Shown here piece by piece: positions 11,171-22,461 of a DNA stretch of 64,000 nucleotides (positions are counted from its first letter, which is position 1; every line of letters begins with the position of its first letter). This stretch comes from Quercus robur (Eukaryota; Streptophyta; Magnoliopsida; Fagales; Fagaceae). Position numbers and translations under genes: made by a program. The DNA lies in the NCBI RefSeq assembly GCF_932294415.1, contig NC_065535.1, forward strand, positions 9,977,282 through 10,041,281, read 5' to 3'. The notes under the pieces were generated by a model, which saw only the letters and a program-made list of their open reading frames with translations, did no database searches and had not been told where the DNA came from.

Positions 11171-11380
11171 TTGTTGGTACACAATTTTTTTTTCTATATT
11201 TAAATAATTAGATTGGAACAAAGAGTTTGTAGTTGACCTGATCCTCCTGATATTTGTGGTACAAAATTATTCATTTTTATGTGTTCTTAGCATTACTCGA
11301 TACAGAGGAGTAAGTCAACCACAAACTATTTGTTCCAATCTAATTATTTAAATATAGAAAAAAAAAAATGTACCAACAAT
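11171..11380. mobile_element. MITE with 67-bp terminal inverted repeats
   Basis: Arms 11171-11238 and about 11314-11380 are inverted copies with few mismatches, beginning TTGTTGGTAC and containing TTAAATAATTAGATTGGAAC. The total is about 210 bp with a 75-bp non-coding centre. It ends about 27 bp before a TATA-like CATAAATAAATT at 11407, so it sits at the core promoter of the downstream PCBER-like gene. Confidence 0.8.
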
Positions 11381-11384
11381 AGGC

Positions 11385-11532
11385 CCACGGCCCAACTCAA
11401 CTCATCCATAAATAAATTAGCTTGGTACTTCATTTAACAACACTTCCATAGACTTCACTTTCTTCTTTGCCCTCTCTCTGCTACTACCGGTTCTTGTAAA
11501 CTTCCCTTCTTTAGCACAGAAGAAACATTCAA
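11385..11532 (+). promoter_or_regulatory. Core promoter and 5'UTR of the PCBER-like gene
   Basis: A TATA-like CATAAATAAATT lies at 11407-11418. It is followed by a pyrimidine-rich leader to the ATG at 11533, which has A at -3 (TTCAAATGG). The position of transcription start is inferred. Confidence 0.45.
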
Positions 11533-13499
11533 ATGGCTCAGAGCAAGATTTTGTTAATCGGAGGCACAGGCTACATCGGAAAATTCCTCGTGGAAGCAAG
11601 CGCAAAGGCTGGCCATCCCACCTTTGTTCTGGTCAGAAAGAGCACACTCTCTGATCCCGTTAAGGGAAAACTCATTGAGAAATTCAAGAACTTGGGTGTC
11701 ACTTTGCTCCAAGTATGTATATTATTTTCTCTCTGAATGTATGTGTTTGTGTGTGTGTGTGTGTGTGTTTGGCTAGATGGGTTGGTTTTGTTTGTAGAAA
11801 AAGTTTGATGATGGTGTTAAACAAAAAAAATGGGAATGCAGGGAGACCTTCACGACCATGGCAGTTTGGTGAGCGCAATTAAGCAAGCGGACGTGGTGAT
11901 ATCAACTGTGGGTCCAATGCAATTCGAAGATCAGCTCAAGATCATTGCTGCCATTAAAGAAGCTGGTAACGTTAAGGTTTGTATTTTTAAACTACTCAAA
12001 CTTTGTAGTTTGAAACCCTTTTATCTAAAATTTCGTTCCTTCTTTTTTTTTTTCCTAAATAATTTTTAAAGTTTCAGTTTGAATTGGCTCAGCAACTTGG
12101 CTTAAAAATAGATTCTAAAGACTAAAGTTGTTCTTAGGATTAAGATAAAGAAAACCCTTTTGTGAATTCTGATGTTGTTGCTATAACCCATTAGCCATTT
12201 TCGTCACCAATTAATCAGAGTTTTAATATTTTTGTTTTAAAATTTTTTAATATGGTCCAATCTCAATTTATCACCTTATATACTTAATGAAAAAGAGAGA
12301 GGTTAAAGTGGCATTTCACAAAAAAAAAAAAATTTTTAAAAAAATTCTAGGAGAATTATACGGATTTGAAATTTGTTAATTTTCCTGCTATTTGTCTAGA
12401 GAAATATAATGAGTTTTGACAATAGGAAGAAAAATATCCAAGTAGGACCCCTCCACCATGACTTTAAAAATAGGAAAATATTTCTCTCTAAACAAACTTT
12501 GTCATTATCTTTTTATTGAATTTATTAAATTGAATTTATTGAATGTGAATTTTAAAAATTTAATTATTAGATTACATGTTTTTATTATATCTCTTACAAA
12601 ATTTCAAAAATACCTAATATCAATAGTTATCTTATCAATTAAATGTTTAAATTTTAAGTTTTTATGATTTAAAATTAAGCACAAAAAATAAGTTTATTGA
12701 TTAAATGGTAAATAATATCTTATTTGAATGAATATTGACAAACATGTTAAGAATATAAAAAACATACAATTTAATAATTAAAATTTTAAAATTCCCATTT
12801 CATAAAAATACAGGGACAAAATTTGAAAGGTTTTGGAGTTTGGAGAGAAACAACCCTTCAAATATCGGCCCTCATACCTGGCTCACGTCACACGTCATTA
12901 CTCACAATAACCGCACCACAATAGGAAATGGGCCACGATTAAAAAATAAAAAGGGCCAATTCGGTGAGTTCTGAATCTTCTAGTCAGCACATTAGCGTGT
13001 GTGTATATTTAAAAATTACAGGTAGAGACCCCTCCGCCATGACCTTATAATTATAACTTTGTGTTTGTATATATATAAAAATTAATTCTGACATATATAT
13101 TATGTTTTATATATATATATATATTCACGTTGAAATTTTAAATCCTAGATATTTTTATTAGAAATACTTATTAAGTTGCAAGACTTTTAATTATCTCTTC
13201 TTTATATATTAAGAAAATTTAGAAAGTTAGTTATTGTCTTTTTTTTTTTTTTTTTAAATACCTTTAATTCAATTAACTTATCATTATTTTTAAAACATAA
13301 AAATAAGGTTAAAATCATAAATTGATCAAAAAATTATAATAAAAAACTTACCCATGTTTATAAGACTACCCCTTGTTCTATAAAACTTCTCATTACCCCA
13401 TGTACACAAGAACACAACCAAAACTACCCCCATGTTCCTATAAAAAAAATAAAAATAAAAAAAAAAATAAAAAAAAATAAAAAAAACTACCTCATAATC

Positions 13500-13544
<45 letters not shown>

Positions 13545-15191
13545 TACAAAAAAAAAGAGCCTCATTGCATTTTATTTAAAATTTTAAGAAATCACTTAAA
13601 AGAATTCTTATATATGTCAATACAATAGTGTTAAGTTTTTCACTTTTAAACCCACCCGCGCATGCCCATCCTTTAAAACAAAGTCGAACACCTAATGTGC
13701 TTGCTTATTAATCACCTCAACCAATATCTCTATCTCTTGCAAGTCGCAACCAAACTCCAGTTCTCACGTATCACTATCACTGCCTGCCTCTTTCTCTCTC
13801 TGTTTCTTTTTGCATGTGAATCTCATCCATCTGACTATCTTTTTCTCTAAACTAATTTGATGATGATGTTTGTGATTGTGACTGTGATTGTGCATGTCAT
13901 AGAACAAGAATATGGTGCAATTCAGCAGGTTAAATTTTCAATTCCACACGGTGGGAAAGTATAAAATAAAAATTTTTTTAAAATAAAATTTTCTGATTGT
14001 ATAATTATTTTTTGGAATTTCATGGACAAATTTCATTGAAAAAGTTTACAATTATTAAGAGGTTTTATTGGTTGAGCTATTTTTTAGAGATTCTACCCAT
14101 CTGAATTCGGAGTTGATGCGGACCGTAACAATGCTGTGGAGCCAGCGAAGAGTGCATTTGTTGCCAGGGCCAAAATCCGACGTGCCATTGAGGCTGAAGG
14201 CATTCCCTACACTTATGTCCCATGCCACTTCTTTGCTGCCTATTTTCTCCCTAACTTGGTACAGGCAGGAGCCACTGCTCCTCCTAGAGACAAAGTCATT
14301 ATCCCTGGCGATGGGAATCCCAAGGGTAACTAGCAATTTCTTTAATTAAGCTCTTGATCGGCATTTTGCATTATCAAGACGTGTAAATGTATATCCATGC
14401 TTGCCAAACGCAACATTTAAGCCTTTTCATTCCGAGTATGTTTTTTTGGTGAATAGAATGTTACGTCATTTTAAGTCAGTTATCATTTTTTATTCGGTGG
14501 AATTAAATACTAAATTATGTGACAACATGCATGAAGTGGACTATCTTGTAATTTTGAAGCAAATGAAGAAGAGCGTGAGCTGAAACTGAATGATCTTAAT
14601 TGTTATTCTATAGCTATGATAAGATATGTATACAATACTATATAACTATGTGTTGCTTTAAACTCTCCTCGCAGCAATTTTTAACAAGGAAGATGACATC
14701 GCAACCTATACCATTAGATCTGTGGATGACCCAAGAGCATTGAACAAGTTACTCTACATTAGGCCTCCCAAAAACATTTACTCATTGAATGAGCTTGTTG
14801 CCCTTTGGGAGAAGAAGATTGGCAAAACTCTTGAGAAAGTCTATGTTCCGGAGGAAAAGATTTTGAAGGACATCCAAGGTCAGTGAGAAAATATGTTCAA
14901 AAGTCCAAAGATGCTATGCTGTTTTTATGTTCTTTCATGTTATCTAACATTAGTATTTTTAACATTGGCAAGGAGCAAAAAATGGGTTAATTAATATGTT
15001 TTTGATGTTGGTCCATTTTTGCAGAGGCCCCAGTTCCACTTGATACGTTGTTGTCACTCAACCACTCAGCCTTTGTGAAGGGTGATCACACCAGCTTTGA
15101 AATTGAGCCATCATTTGGTGTGGAGGCTTCCCAGTTGTACCCAGATGTCAAATACACCACCGTGGAAGAATATCTCGACCAATTTGTTTGA
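11533..15191 (+). CDS. PCBER: PCBER-like reductase, complete (5 exons, 307 aa)
   Basis: Exons 11533-11712, 11842-11976, 14088-14325, 14675-14878 and 15025-15191 have GT-AG borders throughout and join to 307 aa, the usual family length. The NADPH-binding GGTGYIG motif is at residues 10-16, followed by VVISTVG and the C-terminal VKGDHTSFEIEPSFGVEASQ segment. Family role: NADPH-dependent reduction of the benzylic ether of phenylcoumaran neolignans, cytosolic. Oddity: the conserved FGNDVDRVHAVEPAK segment reads FGVDADRNNAVEPAK, and the position of the catalytic Lys is Arg132 (AFVARAKIRR, where the other copy has AFAAKAKIRR). The substrate loop YVSSNYFADYF is YVPCHFFAAYF here. The gene is open and well spliced, so it may have a changed or lost activity. 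Intron 2 (2.1 kb) holds Helitron-like and AT-rich repeats. The 3' flank is duplicated after the first gene. Confidence 0.93.
11977..14087 (+). other. Intron 2 of the PCBER-like gene, repeat-bearing
   Basis: 12860-13190 matches 490-780 in intron 2 of the first gene, and 13928-14087 matches 3238-3385. Between them, 13198 starts a TCTTTATATATTAAG segment related to the Helitron-like 5' end at 7411, followed by A-rich tracts at 13440-13545. No exon-like sequence was seen. Confidence 0.6.
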
Positions 15192-16053
15192 GAAATATAG
15201 TCCCAGCTCTTGTTATTATTAAGATAAATAATTATAACCAATGTGTGAACATTGTGTGTGAAATTAAGAATGTTTGTACTTATTAGTATGTTGTTCTCTT
15301 TAACCTTATCGTGAAGAACCATAATATACTAATGAGTGATGCATTTTTCTCTTCACAGTATATGCTTGTAACTGAATGTCTTTTATATTTCTTGTGGTCT
15401 ATTCTCTCTCTCACGTCTTCTCTTTATTGTTGAAGAGTAATAATAATATGGGAGAATCAATAAAGAAAAAGGAACAAGAGGTTTGGTTTGAATGGTTAAA
15501 ACCTATTATACGAATGATTTTATTGTGCCAAGCGCCTTTAGTTAAATTAACACCTCTAAGTTTTTCAATAGAGACTTCCCAAGTTTCCAACCCCCTCTCT
15601 TCCATTTTAACAATCAAATTATTAAAAAAAAAAAAATGGTTTTGTTGTGGTAACTTATAATGGAATGGCCAAGATAGATTTGGGTTACTTAAACATGAGT
15701 GGAAGTTTTTCCACGTAAGTTATTGTTCTCTTACACTTGTTAACGTGCATAAAAGTACACATTAGTTATAATTTCACACACAATATTCACACATTGGTTA
15801 TAACTTATAAGTTCTTCCAAAAAAGAACATACATATCATTTGCACAAGCATGGCCGCATAAGAGAGAGAGAGAGAGGGGGGGAGGGGGGTTATATTGTCA
15901 TTGTCTATCACTCGATATGATTGTTAATTTTAATCATAGATAAAGTAATGGTACTCACGTTGTGGAAAGCGGAAAAGTTTGTTTGAAAAAAAAAAAAAAA
16001 AAAAATTATGTACGCAGAATTCGAAGTGGGATGTGGCTTATTGTATTTAGTTT
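15192..16053. other. 3' flank of the PCBER-like gene; no gene
   Basis: Shares 15215-15605 with the flank of the first PCBER gene. A (GA)n/G-rich run sits at 15860-15888 and a poly-A run at 15985-16005. Nothing else recognised. Confidence 0.5.
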
Positions 16054-16313
16054 GCGTTTGGGAAGAGCGTTTTGCGCTTACGCTTCCCAAACGCACGTTT
16101 GCATTTCAGATTTTTTTTTTTTTTTTTTCCCAGTCGTAACTTCTTGACTTTTCTTCTGTGAACAATGCTCTAGTGTATTGTTTATAGGTCCCACAAACTA
16201 CACTTTTCAGCAACTTTTTCATTAAAAATGGGTCCTACGGTACTATTCACATATTTAAAACTTATTTTGCTATAGTGTTTTTCAGTTTTCAATTTTCAGC
16301 TATATCCAAACGG
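16054..16313. mobile_element. MITE of the GTTTGGAT / CACTGTTCAC family, copy 1
   Basis: Starts GCGTTTGGGAAG and ends ATATCCAAACGGAC. The interior holds a T run, CTTTTCAGCAACTTTTTCAT and ACTATTCACA, shared with copies at 36301-36581, 36876-37134 and 47325-47650. Immediately after it, 16321-16380 looks like the left end of another, truncated copy (TCCGTTTGGATACACG). Confidence 0.65.
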
Positions 16314-16537
16314 ACATTTAGTATCCGTTTGGATACACGTTGCGTTTACTGCGTCTGGTGTTTCCTGCGTTTTCTTTTTTTCTTTTTTTTTTAAATGGTT
16401 TATTTGGATGGAATATATCAAAAGAGAAATTGAATTTCAATTTTTAGTTTAAGGAAACAAAAATTGTAATTTTCTATTGATAAAATTCATAGATAATTCA
16501 AATCTTATCAACATATAGATTGAAATGGATTACATAA

Positions 16538-17309
16538 TGTGGGGGCCAGTTTATCAGGAAGTATTGTTAAAAGCGGTATTAACTGGGCCTATGGCCCTAT
16601 CCAAGGATGTTAGACCATCCGAGGAGGCCCAAATAAGGCTATGAGTAGAATAAAGTTAAGGGAGGAGTAGAGGCAATGTGAGATGGGTCCAATAAGGGTC
16701 CGAGGACAAAAGTATCCTCGGCAACATGTGTCCAAGATAAATCTGAGTGTCTTATCATCACAAACTTACTTCAGGACTACATCACAGCTGAGGGTAGGAC
16801 TTTGGACCAGGGATAAGGATAAAAAGGCAGACAAATATCTTCAAAGGCTGCGACCTCCACATTAATTGCCTCTCAACCAACTCTCTGGCCGCATTAATGT
16901 GGAAGCGATGCCTGAACAGTGATCAAGCAGCCTTACAGCTATTGGTTGATGGTTCCAGGAAATGTTGGATGGGACAGGAAGGAATCCCCTTAATCTAGCA
17001 TACACGTGTGTGGTAAGGATGACACGAAGATTGCAGTATATAACCTGGAAGAATGCACTGAAAGTAGAGGAGGGAACTCTTATACAATTTATGTCTTGAA
17101 GAAAACCATATAAAACAAAGAACTTAGTTTCTTCCGAGGACAAATTTGATAATCTTATTTGTGTCAAACCATCTTGAATCGTTAAGTTTAATCGTTTTTC
17201 TTTTGAGATAAATTTAGTTCTTCTATCCACGCTCTACAAATTTATTGTTTGGGCCGTTAGAGATTGAGCCCAATCCGGTTTTGGGATCAACACAATTTTA
17301 GTCCTCACA
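16538..17309 (+). mobile_element. Solo LTR fossil, copy 3
   Basis: Runs TGTGGGGGCC...TCCTCACA, 772 bp, with a perfect 5-bp target duplication CATAA at 16533-16537 and 17310-17314. It shares GGCCGCATTAATGTGG and the CCGAGGA motif with the copies at 6044 and 10295. No internal region. Confidence 0.85.
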
Positions 17310-17314
17310 CATAA

Positions 17315-17995
17315 GATTTTTTTTTTTTTTTAATAGAAGTGATTTTGTTGGAATAATAATTACAGCTCATATCCACCATGTGTTATTAAAACTAATGTGT
17401 TGTCCCGTGTATATGCACGGGTACAATTAAAAACAATAAGATTATACTTTTTTTTAAGAAGAGATTCAAATTATACTTTTTTTAAAACTTACATTTTTAA
17501 AATATATAATGATTTTTCATTATACATACCTATACTATCTAAATTTTTCGAATGCACATTTTACATCCTAAACTATGATCATTGTTATACTTTTCACCAT
17601 GACATCAAGTTTGCTATTAATTTGGATGGAAAAATATGGCACTGCATGAAAAGACATAATTGCCTCTCTTTTCAATCCTTAAAAAAAAAATATAAATTAC
17701 ACTTTACCACCCTAAACTATACTTCCAATTACATTTTGCACCATAAATTTTGAATTTCCATCCAAGTTAACTGCAAACTTAACATTGAAGTACAAAGTGC
17801 AACAAGAGTCATAGTTTATGATATAAAACGTACATTCAAAAAATTTAGGGTGCAATGTGTAATATGGGATAATTTAAGGTAGTAAAGTATAATTTTCCCC
17901 AAAAATTAATTCAAATATTACTTCTTAAGACCAAACAATGTTAGTACGTGCTTAGTACAATAAAATTGAAGACGCCTCTTCTAAAATAATAATAA
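17315..17995. other. Helitron-type hairpin end and MITE-like repeat
   Basis: At 17402-17422 the plus strand reads CCCGTGTATATGCACGGG. Read on the minus strand this is a Helitron-type hairpin followed 11 bases later by TTAG|T, a degenerate CTAG|T end. 17460-17890 is an AT-rich element with TTTGCACC/GGGTGCAA-like inverted parts, related to the one at 60058-60524. No gene. Confidence 0.45.
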
Positions 17996-19745
17996 CTAGT
18001 CGCTAACCCGTGCGATGCACGGGAAAGCTATTGGATATGAGATTTTAAAAGCTTTTCATTAAACTTCACACCACAAAGGTATAAATTTACTAGAAAACAA
18101 ACTTTTAGTATGAAAACAGAGATAATGATATTTAATGGATAGGGTAATAACACAGGCTTTTAGAAGAAAACAATTTGATTTAAAAAGTCGGAAATTTTAG
18201 CACAAGCAAGAGCAACTACAATTGTTAAGGAAGGATTAAAGGTCCTATAAGAAATATTTTTTCCAATATTTGGGCCCGATGGTAGAGTTCAAAGAAGGCG
18301 ACTTGTTACACAAAATTCTTCTCATTATAATCAAAATCCTAAAGTGAATATTCAATCCAAAAATGTGTAACCAATGTTATATATTGAAGTGTTGTACAGG
18401 GCAAAGAATAGAAAAAACATATTCTTATGACCACGCCCATATAGCTTCTAAGTTCTAACTATTATGCTAAGTAACCAAACAATATTAGTAATCGAAAAAG
18501 TATCATAATCTAGCATACTGATTTAAAAGTTACAATTTCAAACACAGCCTCACTATGAAAATTCCACCGACGTTCAAATATCACTTAGTTTAAGTAAAAC
18601 TATAAAAGTAATAAAACTAACATTTGGAATAGAGGGTTAAAGTGTATCTTTTGAATCTGGAACACTTTAAAACAATAATAGCAAATTTCAAAACCAAATA
18701 TAAATATATTAACATATAATACGGAACACTATTATAGATTTTATATTATACAAGGTTCTTAGCTATCTCTGCTAATTCCAATTGAATTAGATTTCTATTC
18801 TATTTGGTAACTTCTATCTCTACTAATTTTAATTGAATTTAGGTTTCTATTCTATGTGGTAACTTATGTCTCCTAATTCTAATTGAATTAGGTTTCCATT
18901 TGACCTATAGCTTCTTCTCCTAATTCTAATTGAACTTCTTTCCTAATTGAATCAGGTTTCCATGTAATTAACATGCTTATAAAATAGTTTTGCATTTTTT
19001 TTAATCTTATCCTTTCTACTTAAGAATAAAAAAAATGACTTTATGAAATAAAGTCACCAGCTTTTTAATTCATCAATAGAAATTTTTTTGAAAGGTTTGG
19101 ATTGAAAGTTGCTTCTGTAACTTTGAATCTAAACCCTTGAATAACAAAAATTGGAAAAAAAAAGTCAAAATATCAAAATTGTTGTAAGAGAATTTCACTC
19201 TACAATAACCTAGTGGTATATTGCATGGAATCTCCATTCATGAACGGGTGATGTTTAAGGATGTAAAAACCAATTAACTAAATTGTTTGATGAATATATA
19301 CATTACAATCTATAATATAAGCCAAGAAATAGCAAACGAAAAGGAAACATAGAATATGAAGGCATCTTTAAAGATTTTGCATAAGTACCAAGAAATATAT
19401 TCACATAGACTATTAAAGGAAAAACAAACACAAACACAAACCATACACAAACTACTATTAAAGAAAGAATACAAAAACTAAAGAGAGAAAGCTATGAAGA
19501 GAAATTTTCGTACCTTGAGAAAGAAGTGTTTGTAACAAAAGAATAGTTTGCAGCAACACACGTAGGTTTATACATATATAGGAGAGTAAGTTGGCACCTC
19601 CTTCATTGTGAAGGAGTTTGCATTGCATACAAACATGATTTAGAGACTTCCATGCCACTCCAATAAAATCCAATTCCTAATGGGACTCTTAATTCATGGC
19701 AATCGGCTAAGTGGCATTAATCTTACTATACGTATCTATATATGA
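17996..19745 (-). mobile_element. Non-autonomous Helitron, minus strand
   Basis: On the minus strand the 3' terminus reads CCCGTGCATCGCACGGG, then seven bases, then CTAG|T, the typical plant Helitron end. The candidate 5' end is A|TCATATATAGATACG at 19745, followed by ATTAATGCCACTTAGCC, giving a 1750-bp element inserted between A and T. No Rep/helicase. Near the 5' end (minus strand, 19585 to 19515) a TATATATG box, a leader-like stretch and a CTCAAG|GTACG donor-like site look like a captured promoter/5'UTR; this part is inference. The 3' end is secure, the 5' end less so. Confidence 0.6.
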
Positions 19746-20523
19746 TCTTCTAATATCTATCATATAAAATCAAAATTTTTGGTTTTTTTTTTTTAAATAA
19801 TGCTGACGTGGAAAAAGAATCTGAAATAAAAAGAAAAAGAAAATAGTGATAACGTGGAAAATTGTGGGAGTTTCAGAGGCTTCGATTTTATATATATATA
19901 TATATATATTGATAATAATAAATTGAAAACAATTTTTTTTTTTTTTTAAGTATTTCAACCTATGGTTATCAACATTTTCTTGTGATACAATTGACTTTAA
20001 GTAAGATTTTATCAATTTTAATTTGAAAATTATTTTCTGCAGAAACAATTATAACAAGTATTTTCAATAACCTGCAAGCAATGCATGAATTTGGAAAAGT
20101 GATACATGCGTTTAGAAAATAATTTATTCTTTTTATATTCTCAAGAATTCTTATACTACATGTTTAAATGACACTATGAATATTTTATTTGTTATCTTTT
20201 TGTTGTATTATTTATTTTTCTTATGACTCTTTTTGATGAACTTCTTGTTCATCTGTGAGATATTCATTGATCTAAATGTTTTTTTTTTTTTTTTTTTTTC
20301 ATACTGTTAGTAACAATCAAAAGATCCTATTTGAGATTTAGTTAGAAAAATTCTTTTGTTTTTCTCACTCTCTTTGAAGTTTATTTATTATTTTATATTT
20401 CTAGTAGACATTTATAAGTAAAAAAATATTAGTTACAATATACAATTATAATGACAAGAATAAAATAAAGTTTTAAATTATACAACAATAGAGTCTAATT
20501 TAATCTTTTACATGAATTCTTTC
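19746..20523. other. AT-rich intergenic repeat; no gene
   Basis: Contains a (TA)n run at 19888-19910, T runs at 19931-19948 and 20278-20300, and the dispersed repeat shared with 5290-5480. No coding region. Confidence 0.5.
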
Positions 20524-21116
20524 AAACATAGTTATTAAATCTAGCTTGGACATTGATATGGCCTATGAGTCAGGTCACTAGGTCACTGGTTCAACTAATG
20601 GATTACCGGTCAAAACGTATGGTAAAATAAACAAATTTTAAAAATAAATAAATATATATAAATCATAAAATAAATATATAAATTTTAAAAAATAGGCATA
20701 TTCCTAATAAAGTGAAAATTATAATTCAAAATTAAGGTTTCACAATAACATAGAGTCTTTTGATAGGATGAGAATCTTGGAGGTAAGTAGACAGACAAAA
20801 GAACTACATTTAAAAAAAAAAATCATTAGGTTTTATCCTCTTTAAATTACAATATTATAACACATTAAATAGTAAAAAAGTCAATAAAGTAGACCTATAG
20901 ATGTAATTTTTCAAATTTCACAAACCAAACCGAGTTATATAAATTTATCTAAGTTAAACGGATTACTACAACTTTACAAGCCTGTCGAGTTTGATTTGGT
21001 TTGACTAGGTCTTATATAGAAATGGTCCATTGAAACACCCAAACTGATCTAGGTGCTAGGTTATCGAGTTCTCAATCTGACCAACTAAGTTAGTCTGGGT
21101 TTAATAACTATGTTTT
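20524..21116. mobile_element. MITE with AACATAGTTATTAAA termini
   Basis: The left end AAACATAGTTATTAAATC and right end GGTTTAATAACTATGTTTT are inverted repeats. The interior includes GGTTCAACTAATGGATTACCGGTCA and its weaker complement, and is non-coding, about 590 bp. The target duplication is unclear. Confidence 0.6.
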
Positions 21117-22071
21117 CTAATAATTTTTTTCTTGCTCATGAAGTAAATCATCGCACCTACAGTCCAACCAATTGGGAGAGAATCTTTTTTTTTTTTTTTT
21201 TTTTCAAGGCACTATTATTGCAACTTCACTTAACAATAGAATCATCCAGTGCCCAATTAAAAACAAATTCGACAGATAACTTGATGTATTAATCCTAACT
21301 AAACCAAGATTAATTTAATATATAGAACCAAATATCATTACGAGAGCGTGGCCCATGACCTAAGTTGCCTAATCCTAAAATAAAACCCTGTTATAGTTAT
21401 AGCACAACCACCTAAGTGCTTGGCAAAAGGGATAGTCTATAATAAATTAACAATTGATGGTGTGTCAGTAAGCCGAATAGTCTATAATTAATGATTCCTT
21501 AAAAAAGCTAATGAAAACGAATTGAACCGTGGGTATGGTTGCACCAGCCTTCTTTTTGTAAATTCAAACAATTACATGGGGACAAAACCAGTTTGCATAT
21601 GACTGTATATGAAATTAAGAGACAAGGCAAATCATAAAAGTGTTCATACATTTTGGCTAAATTTTAGGGGAAAAAGAAGAAGAAAAGGAATTAAAAAAAA
21701 TGTGCATACTTGTTGGTTAACAACAAAAGCTTCCAGTTTTTCATATTTCTTATTTGTTCATTCATTCTTTCCCATATTTGTAATAGAAGTGACTTTTTTT
21801 TTCCCTGACTAAAAGAATGACAAAAACCTTCTTCCTCTGAAATCAATGTAGCAGTTTTCTATAAGCACAGAGAACATATTTACAACCCAAAGAACTAAGT
21901 GACTATGTCATTGAAGGTAGCGTACACTTGGTTTGGGCATGTTCTTATGGGCTTACCTTGGTTAAACTCAAGTCTTATGATCACCAATTCACGTACCAGT
22001 GTCATTGCTCCTTTGAGAAAATCATCAACATGGCTTTTCTCGCCTCCCCAAAGCTGGATTTAGAGCTGGTT
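21117..22071. other. Intergenic, no gene recognised
   Basis: A T run lies at 21185-21204. The short open frames have no family features and no splice context. 21840-22070 may be the 3' flank or UTR of the small gene ending at 22072. Confidence 0.4.
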
Positions 22072-22461
22072 TTAGTCCCAGTACGGGACTGCTGATATTG
22101 GTGTTGGTGCCGGTGCCGGAGCTGGTGCTGGTGCTGGTGCTTCCTTTGGTGCCAGAGCTATTGGTATTTTTGTTGAATATTTCTCTATATATAGCATCAT
22201 TTTTCTAACCTTTATTACTTCATCTTTCTGACCTGTAAAATATGAAGCAAAAGATGTCAACAACTTTCACAATAAACAAGGCAAAGCAAAGGAACCAACC
22301 CATCAGAAAAAATACAGTAGTGTTAAGATATCCATCTCTTTGTATCTCTTACCATTTAAATCCAATTTGGGTTTTGAATTCTCTGACAGGATAATCAGTG
22401 TGGGCGTGATGATTGTAAGGACAGCCCAGAAGAAGAATATCAACACGAATGTTCTTTCCAT
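22072..22461 (-). CDS. Small signal-anchored protein with Ala-Pro tail (89 aa)
   Basis: Exon 1 is 22461-22353 and exon 2 is 22232-22072, with GT-AG borders and matching phase (1/2). The product is 89 aa. Residues 4-25 form a hydrophobic signal or anchor (TFVLIFFFWAVLTIITPTLI), followed by a charged middle (KVRKMMLYIEKY) and an (Ala-Pro)n tail at about 65-79 before a short PYWD end. Ala-Pro repeats are typical sites for prolyl hydroxylation and arabinogalactan addition, so a small secreted or plasma-membrane AGP-like peptide is possible. I do not recognise a named family. The splice model rests on sequence only. Confidence 0.6.
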
